NCBI GenBank assembly: GCA_045660745.1
Contig: JAZREJ010000049.1
Coordinates: forward strand, 1-63,412
Length of the DNA stretch: 63,412 nucleotides
Source of the DNA: RGIG6353 sp045660745
GTDB lineage: Bacteria; Bacillota; Clostridia; Oscillospirales; SIG627
Reading direction: 5' to 3'
Positions 8,673 through 16,860 of the stretch are shown in pieces. The notes under the pieces were generated by a model. That model saw nothing but the letters and a program-made list of their open reading frames with translations, was not told where the DNA came from and ran no database searches. The translations under genes were made by a program, and so were the position numbers. The stretch's first letter is position 1. Each line of letters starts with the position of its first letter.

Positions 8673-9992
8673 TTACATCATGGATTTTTTGACTTTGCCT
8701 TTTGCGGCGCGGATGTACTGTACTATCGGAACGTTTCCCGGACACTGGAATGTACAGCAACCGCACTCAACGCACGACATAACGTCGAATTCCTTGAGGG
8801 ACTCCACGTCATCTATCTTGGCAAAAGAAGCAAGATAGCAGGGCATGAGATGCATGGGACAAGTCGAAATACACTTACCGCAGTGAATACACGCCTCGGG
8901 CTGAGGCTTTCTTTTGTCCTTTGGCAAAAAGATGAGAGAGGACGTACCCTTTGCAACAGCGGTATCCTCATCCCAAACAGCCTGTCCCATCATGGGACCT
9001 CCGCTGATTATCTTTCCTATCTCACCGACAGTTCCTCCGCAGAACGCTTCAATATCCTTGATGCTGGTACCGAGAGAAACTCTGAGATTCTTCGGGGTTG
9101 CAACATTGCCTGTTACCGTAATTATTCTCTCAATGAGAGGCATTCCGGTTGTGATTGCACGGTAAATGGCCGCAGTAGTTTCGGTATTTATTACTATGCG
9201 TCCGACGTCTGCCGGAAGCTTTCCTGCGGGGATCTGTATTCTGTCGATGGCATAAATGATCTGTCTCTCATCCCCCTGAGGGTATTTTGTCTTCATGGTG
9301 CACACTCTTATTTCAGGGAACTGTGCTGCCATCTTTTTCATATGTAGGATAGCATCCTTTTTGTTGTCTTCAATAGCAATGTCACAAGCATTGAGGCCAA
9401 GAGCATGCATGACTATCTTTGCGCCGCCTATTATTTCTTCCGCCTTTTCCAGCATAAGACGGTGGTTTGCGGTGATGTAAGGCTCACACTCGCAACAGTT
9501 AATTATAAGCTTATCCACTCTTCCTACAGCACCGGCTATTTTAAAGTGAGTGGGGAAGGTCGCTCCTCCCATACCGGAGATACCGGCATTTTTTATACAC
9601 TCAACGATCTCCTCACAGGTGACCTCGGAAAGAGGCCTGTCGTTAAACGGAGGAATTATATCAGGAGAGAGCTCTCCTGTGTGGTCATTTTCTATTATGA
9701 CGTACTGGGTCTTTTGTCCCATGGGGTTAACTCTGTCCTCAACTCCTGTGACAATTCCCGATACGCTTGAATGAACAGGGCAAGAAAGACCGGCATCGCT
9801 CTTACCGATGCATTGACCCTTATATACTCTGTCACCTTTTTTTACTGTTGGAACCGATGGAACTCCGATGTGCTGTGACATTGCTATTGCCACGCGGTCG
9901 GGTTCGGGCATCTGTTCGATGGGGCAGTTTGCTGTGATCTTATTCTCTTTGGGATGCAGTCCGCCTTTAAAAGTAAAAGCCAAATTGTTCAC
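8673..9992 (-). CDS. rnfC: Rnf electron transport complex subunit C (NADH-binding)
   Basis: A 439-residue peripheral subunit that reduces NAD+ on the cytoplasmic side. It has an N-terminal RnfC barrel ('TFKGGLHPKENK'), the nucleotide/flavin segment 'GMGGATFPTHFK' near residue 140, and two 4Fe-4S motifs, 'CIHCGKCISTCP' and 'CVECGCCTFQCP'. It starts with GTG after AAAGGAGT. It is the promoter-proximal gene of the operon. The gene order CDGEAB is the standard one. Confidence 0.96.
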   Translation of the reverse strand: MNNLAFTFKGGLHPKENKITANCPIEQMPEPDRVAIAMSQHIGVPSVPTVKKGDRVYKGQCIGKSDAGLSCPVHSSVSGIVTGVEDRVNPMGQKTQYVIIENDHTGELSPDIIPPFNDRPLSEVTCEEIVECIKNAGISGMGGATFPTHFKIAGAVGRVDKLIINCCECEPYITANHRLMLEKAEEIIGGAKIVMHALGLNACDIAIEDNKKDAILHMKKMAAQFPEIRVCTMKTKYPQGDERQIIYAIDRIQIPAGKLPADVGRIVINTETTAAIYRAITTGMPLIERIITVTGNVATPKNLRVSLGTSIKDIEAFCGGTVGEIGKIISGGPMMGQAVWDEDTAVAKGTSSLIFLPKDKRKPQPEACIHCGKCISTCPMHLMPCYLASFAKIDDVESLKEFDVMSCVECGCCTFQCPGNVPIVQYIRAAKGKVKKSMM

Positions 9993-10007
9993 ACTCCTTT
10001 GAATATA

Positions 10008-10036
10008 ATTATATCATTTTTACCCCCTTTTTTCAA
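10008..10036 (-). promoter_or_regulatory. Promoter of the rnf operon
   Basis: On the minus strand, TTGAAA, a 17-base spacer and TATAAT lie just upstream of the rnfC GTG. The untranslated leader is therefore very short. Confidence 0.7.
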
Positions 10037-10051
10037 CAGGAGAAAATTAAA

Positions 10052-10117
10052 ATGTATGTAAAATATGACGTAAAACAGAGCTTCATTGTTAAAGGATTGT
10101 CAAAGGCGGTTAAATAA
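10052..10117 (+). CDS. Possible 21-codon small ORF
   Basis: An ATG nine bases after 'caggag' opens a 21-codon frame ('MYVKYDVKQSFIVKGLSK...'). It lies upstream of the transporter promoter at 10196, so it is not an obvious leader peptide. It has no recognised family and may be chance. The remaining bases up to the promoter are A/T-rich and show nothing else. Confidence 0.2.
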   Translation: MYVKYDVKQSFIVKGLSKAVK

Positions 10118-10195
10118 TTCACAGAGTCAAAAAGAGGGCGGAAATATGTAAAAAATATATAAAGGAATGATTTTTCAAAAAAATTAAAAAAAGTA

Positions 10196-10224
10196 TTGTT
10201 TTTTATACATTTGTGTTGTATAAT
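10196..10224 (+). promoter_or_regulatory. Promoter of the amino-acid ABC transporter
   Basis: TTGTTT, a 17-base spacer and TATAAT lie 43 bases before the binding-protein gene. Confidence 0.65.
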
Positions 10225-10267
10225 TATGAACGTGAAATTTTAATAATCAATTGAAAGGAATAAAGAT

Positions 10268-11104
10268 ATGAAAAAGATCATTTCACTTTTACTTATTTTG
10301 ACTCTCGCTATAACAGGTATTCTCATGGTATCCTGCGGTGAGGACAAGAAGGACGACGACACAAAGCAAGAGGCTAACAACAGCGAAACTCCCGAAAATA
10401 CGGATAAGCCCACCGAAGATGAGAAGCCTGCTGATTCAGGCAAGATCGTAATGGCAACCAACGCTTACTTCCAGCCCTACGAGTACTACGATGGAGACAA
10501 GATTGTAGGTATCGATGCTGAGATAGCAGACGCTATTGCAAAGAAGCTTGGCAAGGAGCTTGTTATAAGCGATATGGAATTTGATTCCATCATCACAGCA
10601 GTCAAGGGCGGTTCCGTTGATTTCGGTATGGCAGGTATGACCGTTACCGATGAAAGACTTAAGGAGATCAACTTTACCGTTAGCTATGCGTCAGGCGTAC
10701 AGTCCATCATCGTTAAGGAAGACTCTTCTATTGCAACTGTTGACGATCTTTATGGCGACGGCGTTACCTACAAGGTAGGCGTACAGCTCGGTACAACAGG
10801 CGACATCTACTCCTCCGACGATTTCGGTTCTGACAGAGTTACCCAGTACAACAACGCTAACAACGCTGTTCTCGCTCTCATCGGCGGTGACGTTGATTGC
10901 GTTATCATCGACAACGAGCCTGCTAAGGCACTTGTTACAGCTAACGAAGGACTTAAGATTCTTGAAACCTCTTACGCAGACGAGGATTACGCTATCTGTG
11001 TTGCTAAGGAAAACACCGAGCTTCTCGACAAGATCAACGCAGCTATCGTTGAGCTCACCTCCGACGGCACCATTGATGCAATTGTTGCTAAGTACATCAA
11101 GTAA
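10268..11104 (+). CDS. Polar amino-acid ABC transporter binding lipoprotein
   Basis: A 278-residue family-3 solute-binding protein (SBP_bac_3). The signal peptide ends in a lipobox 'LMVSC' with the cysteine near residue 22, so it is lipid-anchored outside the cell. An acidic, Asn-rich linker follows to about residue 55, then the binding domain: 'ATNAYFQPYEYYDGDKIVG' start, 'GMTVTDERLKEINFT' ligand segment and 'VGVQLGTTGD' hinge. These point to a polar or charged amino acid. It is separated from the permease gene by a hairpin, which should raise its expression relative to the permease. Confidence 0.92.
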   Translation: MKKIISLLLILTLAITGILMVSCGEDKKDDDTKQEANNSETPENTDKPTEDEKPADSGKIVMATNAYFQPYEYYDGDKIVGIDAEIADAIAKKLGKELVISDMEFDSIITAVKGGSVDFGMAGMTVTDERLKEINFTVSYASGVQSIIVKEDSSIATVDDLYGDGVTYKVGVQLGTTGDIYSSDDFGSDRVTQYNNANNAVLALIGGDVDCVIIDNEPAKALVTANEGLKILETSYADEDYAICVAKENTELLDKINAAIVELTSDGTIDAIVAKYIK

Positions 11105-11133
11105 TTAACTCACAGAATTAAACTTATGCGGAG

Positions 11134-11170
11134 AAAAATAGGACGGTTTCGGCTTTCCTATTTTTTCTTT
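11134..11170 (+). terminator. Intra-operon (partial) terminator
   Basis: The stem aaaaatagga/tcctattttt with a 12-base loop is followed by T-rich sequence, between the binding-protein stop and the permease start. No promoter is evident after it, so read-through must express the permease and ATPase. This is a common way to make excess binding protein. Confidence 0.7.
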
Positions 11171-11184
11171 GCGGAAGGCATATA

Positions 11185-12570
11185 ATGAAAAACAGAAAAA
11201 AAATCTGGCTTATAGCCATTCTTTCGCTTATCGCCGTTATTGCCATCGGTATCACGGTATCAATAGTTATCAGCGACAGAAATAACGTTGTAAAGACAAA
11301 ACTGACAGTCGAAGAGGCTCAAGAGATGCTTGACAGTCAGCTCGATGCACTCCCCGAGGTAACATCATACTGTATAAAGTACCTTCGTGAGAATTCGAGT
11401 GTTTCGGTCAAAAGCGTTGAGTACGGCAAGGAAAAAAATATAATTCTTGACTGCGAGTACAAGACTCTTAATATTTATTCGGTAATAGAGGATAACGTTG
11501 ATTCTTTCCTCAACATAGAGATGGAAAAGCCGAACGGCAAGAAGAAAAACGCAACCGAGGTACAGCTTGAAATAAACGAAAAGTTCCTTGATGCGCTCTC
11601 AAGAGCCGATGAGATTACGGGAAGTATAAAAATAGAGATTTTTGAGCTTTCAAACGGAAGCCTCAGCTTCTATCTTGACGATTATACAGTCAATGCTGTT
11701 TTCGGCGGCGTTATTGAGGCGGTAAAGCTTGTAAAGAATACTAATACAATTACAGTTGACGGCAAAGAGGTGGATATTTCAAGATCCACTACTCTCAGAA
11801 CAGGACTTAATCAGTGCTTTGAGCTCAGAAATTACGACTCGTCAAGACCTGATACCTCTCACGCTGTTGTAAAGGCGTATAACGTATTCAAAAACGACTT
11901 TTACCGTAACTTCATTCAGGATAACAGATGGCTCTATCTTGTAAAGGGACTCGGAACCACTCTGTCCATTACAGCACTTGCTCTTGTTCTCGGTCTTGCT
12001 ATCGGTTTTGTTGTCGCTATCATTAGAACGACCTATGCAAAAACGGGTAAGCTTGAGATACTTGATGCTGTATCCCGCTTTTACGTTGCCGTAATGAGAG
12101 GCACTCCTGTAATGATTCAGCTTCTCATTATATACTTTGTTCTGCTCCTTCCGTTGAACGTGGATAAATTCACTGCGGCAGTGCTCTGCTTCGGTATCAA
12201 CTCGGGTGCGTACGTTTCCGAGATAGTAAGAGGCGGTATCATGTCGGTGGATCACGGTCAGCTCGAGGCAGGACGAAGCCTTGGCTTCAACTACGTTGCA
12301 ACAATGTGGTATATTGTTATCCCTCAGGCAATTAAGGCGGTGCTTCCCGCACTTGCAAACGAGTTTATCGCGCTTTTGAAGGAAACGTCGGTCGCGTTCT
12401 ACATAGGTGTTGCCGACCTTACTCTCGGCGGTCTTAAGATTCGTTCCATAACCTACTCAAACTTTATGCCGCTTATTGCAATAGGACTTATATATCTTGT
12501 GCTTGTCCTTGCACTTTCAAAGCTTGTATCCTTGCTCGAAAGGAGGATGAACAAGAGTGATAGAGGTTAA
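11185..12570 (+). CDS. Amino-acid ABC transporter permease with an extra N-terminal domain
   Basis: At 461 residues this is about twice the usual HisM/GlnP permease. Residues 8-30 form a membrane helix. Residues 31 to about 245 are hydrophilic, probably extracytoplasmic, with no fold I recognise. The permease domain follows: 'GLGTTLSITALALVLGLAIG', the conserved 'MRGTPVMIQLL' and the EAA loop 'EAGRSLGFNYVATMWYIVIPQ' that docks to the ATPase. The start ATG follows 'gcggaaggcatata'. The end overlaps the ATPase GTG by 14 bases. The additional domain might contact the binding protein or sense ligand, but this is inference. Confidence 0.9.
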   Translation: MKNRKKIWLIAILSLIAVIAIGITVSIVISDRNNVVKTKLTVEEAQEMLDSQLDALPEVTSYCIKYLRENSSVSVKSVEYGKEKNIILDCEYKTLNIYSVIEDNVDSFLNIEMEKPNGKKKNATEVQLEINEKFLDALSRADEITGSIKIEIFELSNGSLSFYLDDYTVNAVFGGVIEAVKLVKNTNTITVDGKEVDISRSTTLRTGLNQCFELRNYDSSRPDTSHAVVKAYNVFKNDFYRNFIQDNRWLYLVKGLGTTLSITALALVLGLAIGFVVAIIRTTYAKTGKLEILDAVSRFYVAVMRGTPVMIQLLIIYFVLLLPLNVDKFTAAVLCFGINSGAYVSEIVRGGIMSVDHGQLEAGRSLGFNYVATMWYIVIPQAIKAVLPALANEFIALLKETSVAFYIGVADLTLGGLKIRSITYSNFMPLIAIGLIYLVLVLALSKLVSLLERRMNKSDRG

Positions 12571-13288
12571 AAATCTTGTAAAGGATTTCGGTAAGAATAA
12601 CGAGATCCACGTTCTTCGCGGTATCACCACCGAGATAAAGCGCGGTGAAAAGATAGTTATAGTCGGACCTTCGGGCGGAGGAAAAAGTACCTTCCTCAGA
12701 TGCCTCAATCTTCTTGAGGCTCCAACGTCGGGCGAGATATGGTTTGAGGGCAGACAGATAAATGCACCCGGAGAGAACATCAATAAAATACGACAGAAGA
12801 TGGGAATGGTGTTCCAGCACTTCAATCTTTTTCCTCATCTTACCATAATGAAGAACATCACCATCGCTCCCACAAAGCTCGGTCTTTGCTCAAAGGCAGA
12901 GGCTGAAGAGCGAGCACACGCACTACTCACACGCATCGGTCTTGCCGATAAGGCGTACGCATATCCATCCCAGCTTTCGGGAGGTCAGAAGCAGAGAATC
13001 GCAATAGTCCGCGCGCTTGCCATGAATCCCGAGGTAATACTCTTTGACGAGCCAACGTCCGCTCTTGACCCCGAAATGGTCGGAGAGGTTCTTGAGCTAA
13101 TGAAGGAGCTTGCCGCAGACGGAATGACCATGGCAGTTGTTACCCACGAGATGGGGTTTGCAAAGGAAGTCGGATCCAGAGTCTTCTTTATCGACGGCGG
13201 ACTTATTGCAGAGGAGGCAACTCCCGAGGAATTCTTTGGTGCACCCAAGAATCCGAGACTTCAGGAATTTTTGTCAAAAGTTTTATAA
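12557..13288 (+). CDS. Amino-acid ABC transporter ATP-binding protein
   Basis: A 243-residue ATPase of the GlnQ/HisP type that powers the preceding permease. Walker A is 'GPSGGGKSTFLRCLN' and the Q-loop is 'GMVFQHFNLFPHLT'. The ABC signature is 'LSGGQKQR', Walker B is 'VILFDEPTSALDPE' and the switch histidine is in 'VTHEMGFAKEV'. It starts with GTG inside the permease gene, so the two are coupled, and it ends just before a strong terminator. Confidence 0.95.
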   Translation: MIEVKNLVKDFGKNNEIHVLRGITTEIKRGEKIVIVGPSGGGKSTFLRCLNLLEAPTSGEIWFEGRQINAPGENINKIRQKMGMVFQHFNLFPHLTIMKNITIAPTKLGLCSKAEAEERAHALLTRIGLADKAYAYPSQLSGGQKQRIAIVRALAMNPEVILFDEPTSALDPEMVGEVLELMKELAADGMTMAVVTHEMGFAKEVGSRVFFIDGGLIAEEATPEEFFGAPKNPRLQEFLSKVL

Positions 13289-13293
13289 AAATG

Positions 13294-13326
13294 AAAAAAA
13301 GAAAGACTTCGGTCTTTCTTTTTTTG
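13294..13326 (+). terminator. Terminator of the amino-acid transporter operon
   Basis: The perfect stem aaaaaaagaaagac/gtctttcttttttt around a ttcg tetraloop is followed by T residues. Confidence 0.9.
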
Positions 13327-13371
13327 TATTTGTGTGTTATACTGATTTAAAAGTCAGAGGAGGGGTGTGCG

Positions 13372-13704
13372 ATGTTCTTTTTCGGAAAACGCGAAGATTC
13401 AAAAAAATTCAAACGTGCGCAGGCTGAAAAATTCACAAATCTCATTATAGAATCGGTTACCGAACGAATCGACAACGAAGAAATACTCGTCGGGAAAGCG
13501 GGCAGTACGTCCACGAGGCTTGACAGATTTATAATATGCTCCGAGGGGCGTGTCGTTTTTGAGGGGGATATTTATGAAATATCCATTTCAGAGCTGATGA
13601 GTCGAAACGGGATTATAGTCCAAGGCTGGGACTATGAGACGGGGCGCGAGCGCGTTGTCGTTGCACACTTTTTATACTACAGAAAGCTTTCAAGTGAGGG
13701 TTAA
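13372..13704 (+). CDS. Small protein of unknown function
   Basis: This 110-residue hydrophilic protein has no signal peptide or membrane helix and belongs to no family I recognise. It is rich in charged residues, with a beta-rich second half ('RFIICSEGRVVFEGDIYEI', then 'GIIVQGWDYETGRERVV'). The ATG follows a strong 'gaggagggg' site. It ends two bases before the aminopeptidase gene, so they are almost certainly co-transcribed. No function is proposed. Confidence 0.75.
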   Translation: MFFFGKREDSKKFKRAQAEKFTNLIIESVTERIDNEEILVGKAGSTSTRLDRFIICSEGRVVFEGDIYEISISELMSRNGIIVQGWDYETGRERVVVAHFLYYRKLSSEG

Positions 13705-13706
13705 AA

Positions 13707-14993
13707 ATGTATAAACAGATAAGTGAAAAAATGCTTGAGTTTATCGACCGATCTCCCACTGCTCGTTTTGCGGTGGAAAACATCAAAACGATTCTCGAAT
13801 CTGAGGGCTTTGAAGAGCTTTTTGAGAATGGTACGTGGGATATTGAAGAGGGTGGACGTTACTTTGTGACCCGTGCGGGTTCATCGGTCGTAGCCTTCAG
13901 AATTCCCAAAAGAGAAGTATGCTCATTTCATGCGGTCTTGTCTCATACGGACAGCCCGTGCTTTAAATTAAAGCCGAATTTTGATATTGATACAAAAAAT
14001 TTTATAAAGCTTGCGGTTGACAAATACGGGGGCCCCGTGCTTGACAGCTTTTTCGATATACCGCTGTCTCTTGCGGGAAGTGTCGTACTGTCAAACGACG
14101 AAGGAGTATCGGAAAGACTTATAAGGCTTGAACGCATTTGTATGATTCCCCGCGTTGCGCCTCACCTTTCAAAGGAGCAAGGAACAAACGTGGCTTTGGA
14201 TATGCTCCCGATTTATTCCGAAGGAGGAAAATCGGGATTAAAGACCAAAATTGCCGAAAAGCTCGGCGTTGATACAGATGACATTCTTTCTCACGATCTT
14301 TACCTGTTCCCCTCGGCTAAGGGATTTATATGGGGAGAGGAAGATGAGTTCGTATCGGGCGCTCGTATTGATGACCTGCAATCGGTGTATACCTCTCTTG
14401 CAGGCTTTATGAACAGCTGTGAATCCTCAAGCATTCCTGTTTTTGCCGCGCTTGATAATGAGGAGATAGGCAACGGCGGTGTTGAGGGTGCTGATTCCAC
14501 ATTCCTTCCCGATGTGATAAAGAGAATCGGTATAGCACTCGGTAAGAGTGATGAGGAATACCTCGCTATGCTTTCGGAAAGCTTTTTTATAAGCGCGGAC
14601 GTTGCTCATGCACGCCATCCGAATCATCCGGAGCTTTACGATCCTCAAAATTCTCCCGTTTTGAACGGAGGCGTGGCGATAAAGTATAATGCGCAAAAGC
14701 GTTATACCACAACGGCTGTATCATCTGCACTGTTTTCCAAGATAGCCCAAATGGCTCAGGTGCCTTGTCAGACCTATACGAACCGTTCCGACCTTGCGGG
14801 AGGAAGCACCCTCGGACACAGCTTGCAGAGTCATTTGTCGGTATTGACACTTGACGTTGGTGCTCCTATACTGTCTATGCATTCCGCTTGCGAAACAGCG
14901 GGAGCAAAGGATACCGAATATCTGATGCGCGTTTTTGAAATGTTCTATTCCACATCCATTACAAAAGAAAAAGACGGATACGTTATAAAATGA
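13707..14993 (+). CDS. M18 family aminopeptidase
   Basis: A 428-residue zinc aminopeptidase of family M18 (ApeB/aspartyl aminopeptidase-like) that removes N-terminal residues from peptides in the cytoplasm. Visible M18 landmarks are 'HTDSPCFKLKPNFD' near residue 78 (first metal histidine), 'GARIDDLQSV' and 'ALDNEEIGNGGVEGADS' (catalytic and metal acids). 'DVAHARHPN' and the C-terminal 'LGHSLQSHLSV' to 'MHSACETAG' follow. Length and motif order fit. Substrate preference (acidic or broad) cannot be read from this. Confidence 0.93.
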   Translation: MYKQISEKMLEFIDRSPTARFAVENIKTILESEGFEELFENGTWDIEEGGRYFVTRAGSSVVAFRIPKREVCSFHAVLSHTDSPCFKLKPNFDIDTKNFIKLAVDKYGGPVLDSFFDIPLSLAGSVVLSNDEGVSERLIRLERICMIPRVAPHLSKEQGTNVALDMLPIYSEGGKSGLKTKIAEKLGVDTDDILSHDLYLFPSAKGFIWGEEDEFVSGARIDDLQSVYTSLAGFMNSCESSSIPVFAALDNEEIGNGGVEGADSTFLPDVIKRIGIALGKSDEEYLAMLSESFFISADVAHARHPNHPELYDPQNSPVLNGGVAIKYNAQKRYTTTAVSSALFSKIAQMAQVPCQTYTNRSDLAGGSTLGHSLQSHLSVLTLDVGAPILSMHSACETAGAKDTEYLMRVFEMFYSTSITKEKDGYVIK

Positions 14994-15033
14994 AATTGAG
15001 GCAGACTACACGCGTCTGCCTCAATTTTATTTT
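14993..15033. terminator. Bidirectional terminator between the aminopeptidase and apbE
   Basis: The stem aaattgaggcagac/gtctgcctcaattt has A/T runs on both sides and lies between converging genes. Confidence 0.88.
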
Positions 15034-16013
15034 GGGAAATTATCGGTTCTGTATTCCGTCCCGTCCGAGTATATCCACAGTGCCGAGACGTCAGGAAAGC
15101 GTTCCAGTATGCCAAGCCCCGTTTCAAGTCTTGAAACAAACAAAGCTGTAGAGAGTGCATCGGCAAGAGCAGAGTTATCGGCGATTACCGTAACGGATGC
15201 AAAATGAGACGCGGGATAAAGAGTGTTCGGGGATATAATATGGTGATAGAGCGTGCCGTCTATCTCGCGTCCTCTCTCATAAACTCCGCTTGTTACTACC
15301 GACTTGTCACTGACTTTGACTGTAGTATAGGTTCCGCCGTTTGGGTTTCTTATGCCGACAACCCATTTTTCGCCATCTTTTTTTTCACCGATTGCGATAA
15401 CGTGCCCTCCCATGTTGACTATGAGATTATCAAAGCCTTCGCGGGAAAGCGCTTCCTTGATTTTTTCTCCAACCCATCCCTTTGCAACCGCTCCGGGATC
15501 AATTCTTACAGCTGTATCGGAAAGCACTACTCTGTAAGGCTCGGCAAGAAGCTTTATTGAATCGCAATCCGTGTGAGCACTTGCATTTAAAAGCTCGTCG
15601 TTTGTTGGTATGGGGGTCTCGGAGGCAATTGTTTTTTTCCATAATGAGGTTACGGTTCCGAAAGCCATTTTACAAGCACCTTCGGTCTGAGCCTCTGTTT
15701 TTTTGAAAAACGCGAGAAAATCGAAAAGCTCAACGCTGATATCTATTTCTTTACCGTTTGATTCATTTATGTCTTTTAAGTTTATTTTTTCGGAGTCCTC
15801 ATAAATATTGAGTAGCTCATTGTAAAATTTCAAGCTGTCCTTGACTGTTTTTACCGCCCTGTAGAAATCCTCCTCTGAGTCAAAATATCCGCTCACCTCA
15901 ACAACCGTGTCAAAATATCCCCAAATTTCTTCGGAATATTTCCTTTGTCTGTTGCAGGACGACGTGGAAAATAAAAACAGAATCAGTAAAAAGAATAACA
16001 AGAATCTTTTCAT
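15027..16013 (-). CDS. apbE: FAD:protein FMN transferase (ApbE), lipoprotein
   Basis: This 328-residue flavinyltransferase transfers FMN from FAD to a threonine in target proteins outside the membrane. The signal peptide ends in a lipobox 'STSSC' (cysteine near residue 20). Family motifs include 'WGYFDTVVEVSGYFDS' at the start, 'DPGAVAKGWVGEKI' (the usual D-x-G-x-x-A-K-G) and 'LIVNMGGHVIAIG'. The natural targets here are RnfG and RnfD, encoded 5 kb away. It is the last gene of a four-gene operon and overlaps the preceding gene by four bases. Confidence 0.93.
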   Translation of the reverse strand: MKRFLLFFLLILFLFSTSSCNRQRKYSEEIWGYFDTVVEVSGYFDSEEDFYRAVKTVKDSLKFYNELLNIYEDSEKINLKDINESNGKEIDISVELFDFLAFFKKTEAQTEGACKMAFGTVTSLWKKTIASETPIPTNDELLNASAHTDCDSIKLLAEPYRVVLSDTAVRIDPGAVAKGWVGEKIKEALSREGFDNLIVNMGGHVIAIGEKKDGEKWVVGIRNPNGGTYTTVKVSDKSVVTSGVYERGREIDGTLYHHIISPNTLYPASHFASVTVIADNSALADALSTALFVSRLETGLGILERFPDVSALWIYSDGTEYRTDNFPK

Positions 16014-16513
16014 TTTTCACCTCCGAGGCGTTTGAGATAGGGGAGAGTGACATGAAGAAGAAGAGCATTGAGTATTCCGAAAACAACGCCTGATACGGTT
16101 AGTATCGGGGAAAGTGAGAATACGGCTGAGCTCTGCCACATGACGGAAACTGCTAAGAGCTGTGCAACGTTATGCAGGACAGCACCTGTAACGCTCAGAG
16201 CCAAAAGGGATATTCTGTCTTTAAAAAGCTTATAAAGAATAAACATTGACAAGACCGATAAAATGCCTCCCGAAAGGCTCAGAACAGCAGCGCTGAAGCC
16301 TCTTGTAATGAATGAAAGGAGCGCCTTTGCAAATGCGAGAGAAAGAGCGGTCTTAAAATTCATGAGAAACAGTGCAAACATTATAACAACGTTGGAAAGC
16401 CCAAGCTTTACTCCGGGGTAAAGAGGGAACAGAACGTAGGTGCTTTCCAAAAAATTAAGTATCACACACAGCGCAAAAAGAAGGGATATACGGGCAAGAG
16501 TGATCGTTTTCAT
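16010..16513 (-). CDS. Gx transporter / heptaprenyl diphosphate synthase component I family membrane protein
   Basis: A 167-residue protein with five or six membrane helices, of the Hpre_diP_synt_I (Gx transporter) family. The sequence 'LYPGVKLGLSNVVIMFALF' near residue 33 is the family signature. In Clostridia and Listeria it commonly sits next to a NusG-domain-II protein and ApbE, in loci for flavin-based extracellular electron transfer or Rnf maturation (family knowledge). Despite the old name, an isoprenoid-synthase role is not implied. It overlaps its neighbours by one and four bases. Confidence 0.88.
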   Translation of the reverse strand: MKTITLARISLLFALCVILNFLESTYVLFPLYPGVKLGLSNVVIMFALFLMNFKTALSLAFAKALLSFITRGFSAAVLSLSGGILSVLSMFILYKLFKDRISLLALSVTGAVLHNVAQLLAVSVMWQSSAVFSLSPILTVSGVVFGILNALLLHVTLPYLKRLGGEK

Positions 16514-16848
16514 TATTCATCTCCTCCCGTTACCTTAAGGAATACCTTGTTCGGGAGGCAAGCCGCCCACTCCCCGTCTTTGGAAAGCGCTCCCGTATTG
16601 ACGCATACCTTATCAGGACAGTCGGAGGACTCAAAAAAGACGCTTTTTCCGTCGCATACAATGACCGCTCCGCAATCAAGCACAGTCTTCTTTTTTGTGT
16701 AAATACTTTCCCTTACAGTTTTTTCGGAATCTGCGCTTATTTCGTAAAACATCCCTTCACCTTCGGGAGAAAATATGTAAAAAAAGATAAGTGCACAAAG
16801 AAAGAGACATAGAATTACAATAATATCTTTCTTCAAAAAAAGCTTCAT
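16513..16848 (-). CDS. NusG domain II-containing exported protein
   Basis: This 111-residue protein has one N-terminal membrane helix (residues 9-28) and a small extracytoplasmic domain. The diagnostic stretch is 'SSDCPDKVCVNTG' followed by 'CLPNKVFLKV'. This family is regularly encoded beside Gx-family proteins and ApbE, as here, and is thought to take part in surface redox or flavin chemistry. It has no link to transcription despite its name. The start follows GGAGG-like sequence, 12 bases after the previous gene. Confidence 0.88.
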   Translation of the reverse strand: MKLFLKKDIIVILCLFLCALIFFYIFSPEGEGMFYEISADSEKTVRESIYTKKKTVLDCGAVIVCDGKSVFFESSDCPDKVCVNTGALSKDGEWAACLPNKVFLKVTGGDE

Positions 16849-16860
16849 TTATTTCCTCCG

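Noticed and set aside
16010..16513. Annotation as heptaprenyl diphosphate synthase
   Set aside because: It is a polytopic membrane protein without prenyltransferase Asp-rich motifs; its context is NusG-II and ApbE.
16513..16848. NusG-domain protein as a transcription factor
   Set aside because: It is anchored by an N-terminal membrane helix with the small domain outside the cell and lacks the NGN and KOW arrangement of NusG.
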